Source of the DNA: Candidatus Hydrogenedentota bacterium
Lineage (GTDB): Bacteria; Hydrogenedentota; Hydrogenedentia; Hydrogenedentales; CAITNO01
Reading direction: 5' to 3'
NCBI GenBank assembly: GCA_903893795.1
Contig: CAITNO010000110.1
Coordinates: 1 to 64,000, forward strand
DNA length: 64,000 nucleotides
Under the pieces are notes generated by a model, which worked only from the letters and a program-made list of their open reading frames with translations, was not told where the DNA came from and searched no databases. Position numbers and translations under genes: made by a program. This document shows, one piece after another, positions 17,174-26,649 of this stretch (its first letter is position 1; each line of letters opens with the position of its first letter).

Positions 17174-20143
17174 ATGGCCATCAGTGTTTTGCTTGTTGAT
17201 GATCACAGCGGGGTGCGCGAGAGTCTGCGCTGCCTGCTGGACAAAGAGAAGAATTTCGAGGTTGTCGGCGAGGCCGAGAACGGGCAGGTCGCCGTGCAAA
17301 TGGTGGACCTGCTGCGTCCGGACGTTGTTGTGATGGACGTGCTGATGCCAAAGCTTAACGGCATTGAAGCCACGCGGGCCATCCGGGAGCAGGGACACGA
17401 CACCAAGGTGCTGGCGCTCTCGATGCACTCGGAACGGCGCTACATTGCCAGCATGCTCCGGGCCGGCGCATCCGGATATGTGCTCAAGGATCATGCCTAT
17501 TCAGAGCTGGTCCGGGCCGTGCGGTCGGTGGCCGGCTACATCACGCCGATGCAGAATGTCATGGGTGGCACCCCCGTGGTCACCATGCTGGAAAACCTTC
17601 AGCCGGGGGACCACGCCTGCTGTATTCATGAAACGGAGGAGGAGGCTCGGGCCGTGGCGGGGCCCTACCTTTGCCAGGGGCTTGAGGCTTCCGAGAAGGT
17701 GCTCTATATCGCCGACATTCGCACCCCCCAGATGATTGGGGAATGGCTGGGCTTTTACGGTGTTGACATGGAACGCCGTGTGGAAAGCGGGCAGCTCAAA
17801 ATGGTGCGTTCGGAAAGCGCCTGCACACACGGCGGAATATTTGACGCGGACCGGATGATCGCCTATCTGAAGGAGGAACTGCGGGAGGCGCTGGAGGAGG
17901 GCTACCGGGCGCTGCGTGTTGTCGGGGAGATGAGTTGGGCACTTTCGGGGTTCGAAGGTTCGGAAAGGCTCAACGAATACGAATCCAACGTGAATGTGCT
18001 GCTCCGCGACAGTGCCTGCACGATGCTTGACCTGTACGACCGAAACCGGTTTTCGGCGGAGACCCTGCTGGAAGTGCTGGCAACCCATCCCATCGTCATT
18101 TGCGGCCTGGACGTGTGTGACAATTTTTACTACGTGCCCCCCGAGGCGCGTTTGTCCCAAGAACCGGCCCAGATGGAACTCGAACGGAAGCTCGACGGAC
18201 TGCGCGGGCACCGCCAGACGGAAGCCAGCCTCAAGAGGACCGCAGACCTGCTGACACACCTCTTTGACACGTTTCCCATGCCGGTGTATTACAAAGACTC
18301 CAAAGGCGTCTATTTGCAGTGCAACCGTCCTTTTGCCGAGCAGATCATCGGGTTGCCCAAAGAGAAGATCCTGGGGCGCACGCTGGAGGAAATCGATTGC
18401 ACGGTCCCCGAAGCTTTGATGGAGGACTGCCAGGAGAAGGATGCACAACTGCTGTCCGGAGAAGGCAGGCAGGTCTACGAGATGCAGATAGGGTGCGCCA
18501 ACAGGGAGCAGCGGTCTTTCCTGATGCACAAACAGGCTTTTGTTGACCCCCAAACAGGCGAGTTGGCCATTATGGGCATGATGACCGATCTTTCCGACCA
18601 GAAGAAGGCGGAAGCCGAGAGCGCCCGGCTTATTGCCGCCATTGAACACGCGGCCGAAGCCGTCGTGATAGTCGATACGGCGGGAATCATCCAGTACGTC
18701 AATCCCGCGTTCACCGACACAACCGGATACAGCCGGGAGGAAGCGGTCGGGGCAAATCCGCGCATACTCAAGAGCGGACGGCAGGATGACGCCTTCTACC
18801 ATCAGATGTGGGAAGACCTGGCCGGGGGGCGCGTCTGGTCCGGAAGCCTGGTAAACAGGCGCAAGGACGGGGGCCTGTATAACGAGAAAATGACCATTTC
18901 ACCCGTCCCCGACGCGCAGGGAAAGCTGACCCATTTCGTGGCCATCAAGCGGGACATCACGGAAAACATCAACATGACTGCCCGACTGCGCCAGGCGCAG
19001 AAGATGGAGGCCATCGGCACCCTGGCCGGGGGCATTGCCCACGACTTTAACAACATCCTTGCCGGCATCTTTGGCTACAGCGAACTGGGCCTGGAGGAGG
19101 TGGACCCCAAGTCCCGTCTGCACGGCGACCTGATGCACATTCACGATGCCGCCAAGCGGGCCAAAGACCTCATCTACCAGATTCTCGCATTTAGCAGACA
19201 GGCGGAAGGCGAGCGCTATCCGCTCCGTCTGGACATGGTTATCAAGGAGTGCCTGAAACTGCTCCGTCCAAGCATCCCCTCGAGCATTGAGTTTGTGGTA
19301 AACCTTGGAACGAACTGTCCGCAGGTAATGGCAGACGCCACCCAAATGCACCAGATCATCATGAACCTGTGCACCAACGCCTACCACGCCATGCGCGACG
19401 AGGGTGGCATCCTGACCGTTGGGCTGCACCCCTTCATCATGGATGATTCGGACACCCAGGGCGGTCCGGAACTGTGTCTCACTGTCAGCGACACCGGCCA
19501 AGGCATGTCACCGGACACCCTGGACAGGATTTTCGAGCCCTACTTCACCACCAAGCCCTCTGCCGAGGGTACGGGCCTGGGATTGGCGACAGTGCATGGC
19601 ATCGTTGCCAGTCATGGCGGTGCGGTCACGGTGTGCAGCGAGGTGGGCAAGGGTTCCACATTCAGCGTGTATCTCCCCGCCATGAGGGAGGACTCACCCA
19701 TAAAGCCGGTTGTCAAGGAGAAGCCCGCGGTCGGAGGAAATGAGCGGATTATGGTTGTGGACGACGAGGAACCCCTGACCTTGCTGCTGGAAAGGGTGCT
19801 TACCCGTTTGGGCTACAGGGTGACAGCCATGCAGAATAGCCTGGAGGCGCTGGCCGCCTTCAAGGCATCCCCGCAGGACTTTGACCTCGTGCTGACAGAC
19901 CAGACCATGCCCGGCATGACCGGATACCAACTCGGTCAGGAGATGCTCGCCATACGCCCCGATATTCCCATAATCCTCACCACGGGCTACACCGACAGCG
20001 CCTACAAGGACAAAGTGCTGCTCAACGGCATCAGTGCCTTTATGGCCAAGCCTGCGGAAACAAACGACATGGCGCGGCTGGTGCGCCGCGTACTTGACGG
20101 GGCCAAGAATCAGAAAGACCCCGTCAAAGCGGCGAAAACGTAA
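17174..20143 (+). CDS. Hybrid kinase REC-MEDS-PAS-PAS-HisKA-HATPase-REC
   Basis: About 989 residues. ATG 17174 is chosen since GGGAG precedes it and the receiver begins at once (MAISVLLVDDHSG). Order: NarL-type receiver (1-120), MEDS domain (about 135-320; LQPGDHACCIHETEEEA, GEMSWAL), PAS1 (about 356-480), PAS2 (about 482-600), HisKA with His623 in GGIAHDFNNIL, HATPase (about 720-835; GTGLGLATVHGI) and a second receiver (about 855-975; LVLTDQTMPGMTG). MEDS is the sensory domain first named in methanogens and methylotrophs (DcmR). The protein is probably soluble. It reads as a LuxR-type regulator whose DNA-binding half was replaced by a sensor kinase. Own transcription unit, in line with the signalling block. 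Confidence 0.9.
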   Translation: MAISVLLVDDHSGVRESLRCLLDKEKNFEVVGEAENGQVAVQMVDLLRPDVVVMDVLMPKLNGIEATRAIREQGHDTKVLALSMHSERRYIASMLRAGASGYVLKDHAYSELVRAVRSVAGYITPMQNVMGGTPVVTMLENLQPGDHACCIHETEEEARAVAGPYLCQGLEASEKVLYIADIRTPQMIGEWLGFYGVDMERRVESGQLKMVRSESACTHGGIFDADRMIAYLKEELREALEEGYRALRVVGEMSWALSGFEGSERLNEYESNVNVLLRDSACTMLDLYDRNRFSAETLLEVLATHPIVICGLDVCDNFYYVPPEARLSQEPAQMELERKLDGLRGHRQTEASLKRTADLLTHLFDTFPMPVYYKDSKGVYLQCNRPFAEQIIGLPKEKILGRTLEEIDCTVPEALMEDCQEKDAQLLSGEGRQVYEMQIGCANREQRSFLMHKQAFVDPQTGELAIMGMMTDLSDQKKAEAESARLIAAIEHAAEAVVIVDTAGIIQYVNPAFTDTTGYSREEAVGANPRILKSGRQDDAFYHQMWEDLAGGRVWSGSLVNRRKDGGLYNEKMTISPVPDAQGKLTHFVAIKRDITENINMTARLRQAQKMEAIGTLAGGIAHDFNNILAGIFGYSELGLEEVDPKSRLHGDLMHIHDAAKRAKDLIYQILAFSRQAEGERYPLRLDMVIKECLKLLRPSIPSSIEFVVNLGTNCPQVMADATQMHQIIMNLCTNAYHAMRDEGGILTVGLHPFIMDDSDTQGGPELCLTVSDTGQGMSPDTLDRIFEPYFTTKPSAEGTGLGLATVHGIVASHGGAVTVCSEVGKGSTFSVYLPAMREDSPIKPVVKEKPAVGGNERIMVVDDEEPLTLLLERVLTRLGYRVTAMQNSLEALAAFKASPQDFDLVLTDQTMPGMTGYQLGQEMLAIRPDIPIILTTGYTDSAYKDKVLLNGISAFMAKPAETNDMARLVRRVLDGAKNQKDPVKAAKT

Positions 20144-20210
20144 CGACTGTAACCGTCGGAAATGCTTGGGAAATCCCGTTCCCAGGCAATCCGACACCAA
20201 GGAAAAGACC

Positions 20211-21422
20211 ATGTATACGAATTGCACCGAGCCGACCGGAATCCTTGGCCTGGCTTCCTGGACAGGCGGCGCCGTGGTTGCGGCACCCAAAAGGTTGCTC
20301 TTTGTTGACGATGACCCGAGCATACTCGACATGCTGGAGCGCATGATTGCGCCGCATGCCGCCGGTTGGCAGACGTTTTTTTGCCTTGGTGCGGAAGAGG
20401 CCATGACCATGGTCGAACAGGTCGATTTTGACGCTATCGTTTCCGACGCCCGCATGCCCGGAAGGGACGGATTCTGGCTCTTGAAGACGCTTCAGGATTC
20501 GGAACGCACCCGGAACATACCGGTGATACTACTGACGGGTGACTGTGAGCCCAGCCTCAAGCGCCAGGCGCTTGAAATGGGCGCGACGGACCTGCTGAAC
20601 AAACCCATCTGCCGCGAGGACCTGCTGGGGCGGCTGCGCAGCGCGCTGCGCCTGAAGGCATCCCAGGATGAACTGGCCGCGCACATAATATCGTTGGAAA
20701 ACAATGTCCGCGAACGGACCCAGGCGCTTGAAACCTCCCACCGCGAGATCGTCTGGCGGCTCGCCAAGGCCTGCGAATACCGCGACGACGAGACGGGCCA
20801 GCACGTGATGCGCGTGGCCTTCTATTCGCGCGCCATTGCGGTGGGCCTGGGTATGAGCCCTGATTTTGTCGAGGAAATATTCCTGACCAGCCCCCTTCAC
20901 GACATCGGCAAGATTGCCATGCCGGACCGGGTGTTCCTGAAGCCGGGTTCCCTCACCCCGGAGGAAATGAGGGTTATGCGGAGCCATTGCGAGGTCGGAG
21001 CGCGGCTCCTGCTCGAACGACCCCAGGCGCTGGCCTTGTTTCACGGGGATGGATTTGACAGGGAGGAGTTCTTTGGCGACGGGGACGAAAACCCCTTCAT
21101 CAAGATGGCTTCGCGCATCGCCCTTGGCCATCATGAGAAATGGGATGGGACGGGGTACCCCGGCGGACTTGCAGGCAGGGCCATTCCAATGGAAAGCAGG
21201 ATAGTGGCGCTTGCCGACGTCTTTGACGCGCTGGTCACGGAAAGGCCCTACAAGCCGGCGTTCTCCCTGGAAAAATCGTTGGGAATACTCGCGACCGAGG
21301 CCGGACACCATTTTGACCCGGAGGTATGCAGCGCCTTCAACGCGAAAATAGACGAAATAGAAAGCATTCGCCGTCGCTTCCTCGAAACACCTTACCACGT
21401 GTGCATTGAAAATGCCCGGTGA
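20211..21422 (+). CDS. Response regulator with HD-GYP domain (probable c-di-GMP phosphodiesterase)
   Basis: About 403 residues. ATG 20211 follows AAGGA. Receiver (about 25-145; FVDDDPS, phospho-acceptor in AIVSDARMPGRDG, LNKP), a short coiled-coil linker, then HD-GYP (about 165-385) with HDIGKI near 229 and HHEKWDGTGYPGGL near 307. These are the metal- and substrate-site signatures of HD-GYP phosphodiesterases that hydrolyse cyclic di-GMP. An insertion between the HD and HH elements (GDGFDREEFFGDGDENPF) is slightly longer than usual. It follows the hybrid kinase by 67 nt and is likely cotranscribed, so that kinase is a plausible phosphodonor. Confidence 0.9.
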   Translation: MYTNCTEPTGILGLASWTGGAVVAAPKRLLFVDDDPSILDMLERMIAPHAAGWQTFFCLGAEEAMTMVEQVDFDAIVSDARMPGRDGFWLLKTLQDSERTRNIPVILLTGDCEPSLKRQALEMGATDLLNKPICREDLLGRLRSALRLKASQDELAAHIISLENNVRERTQALETSHREIVWRLAKACEYRDDETGQHVMRVAFYSRAIAVGLGMSPDFVEEIFLTSPLHDIGKIAMPDRVFLKPGSLTPEEMRVMRSHCEVGARLLLERPQALALFHGDGFDREEFFGDGDENPFIKMASRIALGHHEKWDGTGYPGGLAGRAIPMESRIVALADVFDALVTERPYKPAFSLEKSLGILATEAGHHFDPEVCSAFNAKIDEIESIRRRFLETPYHVCIENAR

Positions 21423-21540
21423 CAAAGCGAAGGTTGTGCGTTCACATGCGGACGGAATGCAGAAAAAGACAACACACGCAAACACCAAGAGGGTTGGCTG
21501 TCTCAGACAGTCGGCCTGACCGCCGAGGAGGCGGATATAC

Positions 21541-22155
21541 GTGCGCATTCTTGTGGCAGAAGACAACGTCGGCACCCGCAATATGCTGAAGGCGCGTCTG
21601 CAGCGCTGGGGGCATGAGGTGGTGTGCGCCGCAGACGGTGAAGAGGCGTGGCAAACACTTCAACAGGAGAATGCGCCAAACCTGCTGGTGCTTGACTGGA
21701 TGATGCCCGGCCGGAGCGGATTGGACCTTTGCCGGGCAGTTCGCGCGAGGGAAACGGCAATTACGCCCTACATCATTCTCCTCACAGGCCTGGTGGACAA
21801 GAACGACATCGTGGAAGGCTTTGAGGCGGGGGCAAATGACTACGTCACCAAACCCTTCAACGGTGCCGAACTTCGGGCGCGCATCAAGACCGGACAGAGC
21901 ATCCTCGAACTTCAACTGTCGCTGGCCAAACGGGTGGCGGACTTGGAAGCCTCGCTTGCCCATGTAAGAACACTTCAGGGCATACTTCCCATCTGCATGC
22001 ACTGCCACAAAATCCGCGATGACGATGAATCCTGGCAAAAAATCGAGAGTTATATTCTGCAGCACACGGACGCCCAATTCAGCCACGGACTGTGTCCGGA
22101 ATGCCTGACGGAGCATTATTCCTGGGTGGACGGCGCCGAGAAAAAGCCGGCATAA
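21541..22155 (+). CDS. Receiver-domain protein with C-terminal Cys-rich motif
   Basis: 204 residues. GTG 21541 is supported by AGGAGG 9 nt upstream. Receiver at 1-120 (LVAEDN, LLVLDWMMPGRSG, VTKPF), a short helix, then a C-terminal module with LPICMHCHKIRDDD, a Trp, and FSHGLCPECL. This module is often appended to receiver and PAS proteins and its paired cysteines probably bind a metal or structure the end. The CMHCH string resembles a haem motif, but there is no export signal, so haem attachment is unlikely. Last gene of the signalling block; a strong hairpin lies 107 nt downstream. Confidence 0.85.
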   Translation: MRILVAEDNVGTRNMLKARLQRWGHEVVCAADGEEAWQTLQQENAPNLLVLDWMMPGRSGLDLCRAVRARETAITPYIILLTGLVDKNDIVEGFEAGANDYVTKPFNGAELRARIKTGQSILELQLSLAKRVADLEASLAHVRTLQGILPICMHCHKIRDDDESWQKIESYILQHTDAQFSHGLCPECLTEHYSWVDGAEKKPA

Positions 22156-22261
22156 CCGGCTTTGCTTATTACGGGTCGGTTGGGAATGTCGGGTGCCTGC
22201 CTTCGTTATCCTTAAGACACCATTTCAGTACATTCCCACCTTTTGAAAACAGCACAAGGAA

Positions 22262-22291
22262 GCGGCCCGGAGTCGGTTGACTCCGGGCCGC
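22262..22291. terminator. Bidirectional terminator hairpin between convergent units
   Basis: Perfect 13-bp stem (22262-22274 with 22279-22291) and GGTT loop. On the minus strand it is followed by a T-rich stretch (22240-22261). It lies between the plus-strand signalling block (ends 22155) and the minus-strand decahaem cytochrome (ends 22314), so it can serve both. Confidence 0.85.
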
Positions 22292-22313
22292 AATTGCTTG
22301 GCCGAAGAGAGAA

Positions 22314-24860
22314 CTACGGGGTCAGCTTGTGCACCGTGGCGACCGCGAATTCTTTGCCGACACCGTGGCAAACGGCGCAGGCCTCGACGCCCTGGGCCGC
22401 GTCGGAGTTAGTCACGGCGTGGATGTCGGTGATCAGGCTGTCATGGCATGACGTGCAAGCGGCCCGCTCGGGCAGAATCGTCGTGGTGCTGCCATCGTCA
22501 TTCGCAATCAATGTCGGCATCGCCTCCGGAGCAAGCGGAAGGTCAACACTGTTCTTGCCGTGGCAGATGGCGCACTTCTGGCGCAGGCCGGGGAAGCGAA
22601 CCTCGTTGGCGACGAAGGAACCGACGCTGAACGGCCGATTCAGGTTTTCGCCCGTGTGGAACTTGTGCAGCATGTCCTTCAGGCTGATTTCGCCGGCGCT
22701 GGGATTGTGGCACATCTCGCAAACTTCCACGCCAAGGCGCGAACCGCCGTGGCCACGGATGGTTTCACCGTGGCACTTGGCGCACAGTGCGTCATCGACA
22801 ACAGTGCGGTGCGGCACCGGCGTGCTGCCGTCCACCGTGAAGAAGCGAATGCCGTTGTCCTTCAGGCCCTGCTCTTCCGTGTTGCCTTCACCGTCCACGA
22901 AGTCCACGCGGCCGGTCATTGCAACAGCGAAAGTGATGCCGGGCACATCGAGCGGCAGTTTCTTCTTGAAGATGTACTGGTATGCACCGGTCGGGCTGGT
23001 CGTGTTGACGAGCGTGCCCGTCGGTTTTCCGGCGACCCGGTTGATGGTTTCGTTCGAGTTTGTTGTGTACTCCGAAGCTGGCCAGGCAACAATTGCCCCG
23101 GCGCGGGCAATGGGAGTGATGTCGGTAATAGGCGTTCCGTCGCCGTTCTTGGCCAGGAAGTCGATAGTCAGCGTGCCGTCAGTCGGATCGACCGCGACAT
23201 TGGTGAGTTGCAGGTCAAGGCCGGGGTTTTCTGCAAGCTCCTCAACAGGAATGTGGTTGTCGGCTATTGGGGCGACGCCGGGACCGGACGGATTGTGGCA
23301 GGTGGCGCACTTGCTGTCGTCGGTCTGGGTGAAGTCGAGCGGGTGGTTGTGGAACCCGGCCGGGGTGGTGGTCGGGTCTGCAAACCAAGTGAGGTCATGG
23401 CAGGAGCCGCAGGCGGCCCTGCTGGGCTTGTTGAAGTAGTCCGCCTGTGCGTTTACTGACTTGTTCTCCGGACCGGCCACGTGGCAAATGTCGCAGGAGC
23501 GGATGTCCTGGGGCAATGTGACCGTCGAGTAGTCATTGATGGAGTTGCCGTAACCGATGATCTGGTAAGGCGTGCCAGCCACAACGCTGGGCAGGTTTAT
23601 ACCCATGTGAATCTTGTGGATAAACACCTTCATGTCCACGGTGTTGCCCGTGTCCGGGTCAGTGGTACCGGGATTGTGGCAGAGAATGCACAGTTTGACT
23701 TCGGTGCGGTTTCCGCCGTGCAGTCCCAGGCGGGTGTGGCAGTTGTTGCACTTCTCGGTGACGGTAACGTCGCGTGAAACGGCTACGGGGTTGCCGTCGG
23801 GGCGCCACTCGAAGATGGCATTGTTGGAGGGGTAGGTGAGCCCGTCCAGGGCCGAGAGGCGCGCAAGCTGCGAGCCCACCGCATGCGTGGCGGTCTTGCT
23901 GTAGTCGGCCGGAAGGGCAGTCTTGAATTTGTACGTGTAGGTTCCGTCGCTGTTCTGCTTCAAACCGGCGGGGCCTGCACCGTCATAGGTGGCCTGGGTG
24001 GCCTTGACGCTCGGGTCTGCGGCGGCGGCCACGGTCTTTGAGATATAGCTGATATACTGGGCGGAGTTCCCTGCGGGCGGGGCCTCGTCCAGATGGGCAA
24101 TGATGAACCGCACTTCGCTGAACTCAACGGGCGGAATGACGTCGCCGCGGTTGTTGGTGGCTGTGAAAGTGACTTCAGGCCTGAGGTCTTCGGGGATCAC
24201 AACGCCCGTGATGTTGGCTTTGAAGCCTGCAGGAATCAGGGGCGTGGTGCCGATGGTGCCGCCGGGGTTCAGCACCGAAATGGTGCTGTTGGCGGTGGCG
24301 CCGCTGTGGGAACCGGTGACCGTGATGGTGGCGACGCCGGCCGTAAGCGCGGTGGCGTTGATGCTGGCGCCGGTGGTGCCGCTCAGGCCCACAACCGCCG
24401 CGTTGGTGATGGTCCAGTTGAGCGTGTCAGTCGCATCGGTGGAACCGGCGCTCAGGCCAACCAACTGGCCGGTTTCAATCACAGCCGAAGCGGGCGTAAC
24501 GGTCAGCACCACGGGCTCGGGTTCCACAGCAACCGTGGGAACTGAGATGACCGCAGTGGCAGCACTCTTGCTCTTTGAACCCGTCACAGTGATGGTGGTT
24601 ACGCCGGGCGCGAGCGCCGTGACGGTCACAGACAACCCCGTCGTGGCATCAATGCTCGCCACCGCCGGGTTGCTGTTCGTCCACGTGAAGGGCGCATCGG
24701 CCGCGTCCGTGGATGACGCAGTGAGCGTCAGGTTCTGGTTGGCCTGCAGCGTAGCCGCCAAGGGGGTAACACTGACCACGCCGACGAGGGGGCATCCCGT
24801 AATGCACACAGCCACCAAGGCCAGCAACATCAACATTTTCACTCCGCGCAAACTCTTCAC
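22314..24860 (-). CDS. OmcA/MtrC-family decahaem c-type cytochrome lipoprotein
   Basis: About 848 residues. GTG 24860 is chosen: AGGAG lies 8 nt upstream and a lipoprotein signal follows at once (MLMLLALVAVCITGC). Two Big_2-like Ig domains follow (about 25-105 and 105-190; VSVTPLAATLQANQNLTLTA, LTVTPASAVIETG). The rest carries exactly ten CXXCH haem motifs: CNNCH, CILCH, CDICH, CGSCH, CATCH, CAKCH, CEMCH, CAICH, CTSCH, CAVCH. Ten haems with interspersed beta domains is the OmcA/MtrC design for outer-surface electron transfer. The N-terminal Big_2 pair may hold it away from the membrane. No MtrA/MtrB-type decahaem-porin pair is adjacent. It is the last gene of the cytochrome block, about 360 nt from the NapC/NirT gene and probably with its own promoter. 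Confidence 0.9.
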   Translation of the reverse strand: MKSLRGVKMLMLLALVAVCITGCPLVGVVSVTPLAATLQANQNLTLTASSTDAADAPFTWTNSNPAVASIDATTGLSVTVTALAPGVTTITVTGSKSKSAATAVISVPTVAVEPEPVVLTVTPASAVIETGQLVGLSAGSTDATDTLNWTITNAAVVGLSGTTGASINATALTAGVATITVTGSHSGATANSTISVLNPGGTIGTTPLIPAGFKANITGVVIPEDLRPEVTFTATNNRGDVIPPVEFSEVRFIIAHLDEAPPAGNSAQYISYISKTVAAAADPSVKATQATYDGAGPAGLKQNSDGTYTYKFKTALPADYSKTATHAVGSQLARLSALDGLTYPSNNAIFEWRPDGNPVAVSRDVTVTEKCNNCHTRLGLHGGNRTEVKLCILCHNPGTTDPDTGNTVDMKVFIHKIHMGINLPSVVAGTPYQIIGYGNSINDYSTVTLPQDIRSCDICHVAGPENKSVNAQADYFNKPSRAACGSCHDLTWFADPTTTPAGFHNHPLDFTQTDDSKCATCHNPSGPGVAPIADNHIPVEELAENPGLDLQLTNVAVDPTDGTLTIDFLAKNGDGTPITDITPIARAGAIVAWPASEYTTNSNETINRVAGKPTGTLVNTTSPTGAYQYIFKKKLPLDVPGITFAVAMTGRVDFVDGEGNTEEQGLKDNGIRFFTVDGSTPVPHRTVVDDALCAKCHGETIRGHGGSRLGVEVCEMCHNPSAGEISLKDMLHKFHTGENLNRPFSVGSFVANEVRFPGLRQKCAICHGKNSVDLPLAPEAMPTLIANDDGSTTTILPERAACTSCHDSLITDIHAVTNSDAAQGVEACAVCHGVGKEFAVATVHKLTP

Positions 24861-25218
24861 AAGTATTTCTCCTGCTGTGTCGTTCCTAAGTCCGACAGTT
24901 TTGACATTCGCCACACGCACTAAGCTCTTATTGCTCTGCGGCACTTGCCGCAATCGCCTTTCACGTCTGCCAGCACTCTCCAATACTGCAGATTGCCTAG
25001 AAATACGCCATGATACGCCCAATTTGATGGCACGTAGACGAGTTCTAAGCATTATTCCCTGAGAGCATGCTTGAAGTATACCTGTTTACCGAACGTTAGG
25101 CATCCGTAGAAACAACTATAAAAGCAAAAGAGGTATCCGTAATAAATACGGACACCTCATGTAATGGCATTCATTTAGTGGGTTTGGCGCCCCGCAAATA
25201 ATGGCGGGGACCTAAGCC
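24861..25218. other. Intergenic region upstream of the decahaem cytochrome
   Basis: No gene seen. It holds a terminator hairpin of the upstream gene (25130-25158), a smaller stem CCCCGC/GCGGGG at 25190-25209, a 6-bp stem TGCGGC/GCCGCA at 24937-24952 in the likely leader of the cytochrome mRNA, and an ATCCGTA sequence at 25112-25118 similar to ones upstream of the Fe-S operon. The promoter of the decahaem gene should lie here, but no clear -35/-10 pair was found. Confidence 0.4.
25130..25158 (-). terminator. Terminator hairpin of the NapC/NirT-like cytochrome gene
   Basis: An 11-bp stem (25130-25140 with 25148-25158; one G-U pair in the minus-strand RNA) with a 7-nt AT loop. On the minus strand the U-rich run of 25120-25129 follows. 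Its core TCCGTA-N5-TACGGA also resembles a putative operator seen upstream of other cytochrome genes, so a double role is possible. Confidence 0.65.
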
Positions 25219-26649
25219 CTATAGACCCAATTGCTTCAACACCTCGGGATTGGTTTCATCCATGGCAAGCACACTATGGCAAGCATCACAGTCCTGACCG
25301 ACAGCTTTTCCGTCAGCATTCTTCAGGACATCGTCATGACACCGGAAACATCCGGGGAACTGTTCGTGGCCCAGATTGTTCGGGTGCGTTCCCCAGGTCA
25401 GATTCATCTTGGGGAAGACATTGCGTTTCCATATCGCCTGCAGTTCATGAATGGCCGTGTCCACCCGTTCAGGAGTGGACTTGACCAGGTCAGGATACTT
25501 GTCCTGATAGAAGGTGCGGACTTTCTGCGCAATCAGCTCCGGATCGCTTTCCTGACCCTTGGCCTCGGTCAACGTCTCCACGCCCAGCTTCTTGATGTAG
25601 GGGAGTGTGGCGTCTAGTTTACCGGTCTCCAGCGCCGCATCCACCTCCGTCACGGGCATTTTGAACACGTGTGAGGGCCGGTTGTGGCAGTCGATGCAGT
25701 CCATCTTCCGCTCCTCCGCATGGGCCAGAGCCTCGGGGGTGAAGACATCCTTGCCGGCACTGTAAACGGTCTCTTTGCCATCCTTTTGAACTATGCGCAC
25801 CTTGGAGATCTTCTGGCGCTTGGGATCGGGCGTGGTGTAGAAGGTCTGTTTGTCCGGACTGATGTGCCAACTGTGAATTCCCTTGCCCTGACCGCCGCCG
25901 CCCAGATGCATCAGCAGCACGGTCTTGGTGGGCGTGTTGGCCTCGTCATCCTGATAATGCGTGATGATCTTCACCCGGTCGCCCACGAACTTTTCAGGCC
26001 AGTGGCACTGCTCGCAAGTGTCGCGGGACGGACGCAGATTCTCCACCGGCGAGGGAATGGGTGTGGGGTAACTGTGCATGGCCACGGCGAGCACCTGGCC
26101 CAACCCGGAGATTTTCGACTTCACGAACCAGGAGGTTCCCGGTCCGATATGGCACTCAATGCAGCGCACCCGCAGATGGGGAGATCCCGTATAGGCCGTG
26201 TATTCCGGTTCCATCACGGAATGGCAGGTCTTTCCGCAGAATTCGGGCGAGTCCATGAACTGAAGACCCTGGTAGGAAACGGTGGCGAAAATAAGCAGAT
26301 TGAATGCGGTTAGAATCACCACGGTTGTCACAACATGACGCGTGTGGGGATTGTTGAAATCGAGGATGGGGAAGGGGGTGTCGGGCTTCTTGCCGTGGGA
26401 GCCGAACTTGTAGTCCCACAAAGCGCCCAGCGGCACCAGCAGCAGTCCGCCGACGAAGGAGCCCGGGAGCACCATGAACGCCAGAATGCCCACATAGGGG
26501 GAATCAACAAGACCCAGCGAACAGACGATCAGGCAACTGACGATGAGAAAGGCGCTTATCCCCGCCAGCATGGCACCGAGCAGGGTGAGCCAGTTCCGGC
26601 AAAAGAGCGTTGTCAAGGCCGCCAAAATCATGCGTTTCTTTCGTTCCAT
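25219..26649 (-). CDS. NapC/NirT-family membrane multihaem cytochrome (ImcH-like quinol dehydrogenase)
   Basis: 476 residues. The second of two adjacent ATGs (26649) is preferred, as AAGGA lies 7 nt upstream. The N-terminus carries three hydrophobic helices (about 15-45, 50-75, 100-125). A periplasmic domain follows with six haem motifs: CGKTCH, which is CX3CH rather than CXXCH, then CIECH, CEQCH, CIDCH, CFRCH and CDACH. The region after the third helix (FMDSPEFCGKTCHSVMEPEY) is the NapC/NirT quinol-oxidation signature. Three helices plus an enlarged haem domain resemble Geobacter ImcH, which moves electrons from menaquinol to the periplasm; ImcH itself is described with seven haems. Placed between the Ccs genes and the decahaem gene, it may feed periplasmic cytochromes. 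Confidence 0.85.
   Translation of the reverse strand: MERKKRMILAALTTLFCRNWLTLLGAMLAGISAFLIVSCLIVCSLGLVDSPYVGILAFMVLPGSFVGGLLLVPLGALWDYKFGSHGKKPDTPFPILDFNNPHTRHVVTTVVILTAFNLLIFATVSYQGLQFMDSPEFCGKTCHSVMEPEYTAYTGSPHLRVRCIECHIGPGTSWFVKSKISGLGQVLAVAMHSYPTPIPSPVENLRPSRDTCEQCHWPEKFVGDRVKIITHYQDDEANTPTKTVLLMHLGGGGQGKGIHSWHISPDKQTFYTTPDPKRQKISKVRIVQKDGKETVYSAGKDVFTPEALAHAEERKMDCIDCHNRPSHVFKMPVTEVDAALETGKLDATLPYIKKLGVETLTEAKGQESDPELIAQKVRTFYQDKYPDLVKSTPERVDTAIHELQAIWKRNVFPKMNLTWGTHPNNLGHEQFPGCFRCHDDVLKNADGKAVGQDCDACHSVLAMDETNPEVLKQLGL

Noticed and set aside
22003-22017. CMHCH haem-like motif in the receiver protein at 21541-22155
   Set aside because: The protein is cytoplasmic with no export signal, and the string belongs to a conserved Cys module (CxxCxKIRDD, later CPEC) common in receiver/PAS proteins; here a His happens to follow the second Cys.
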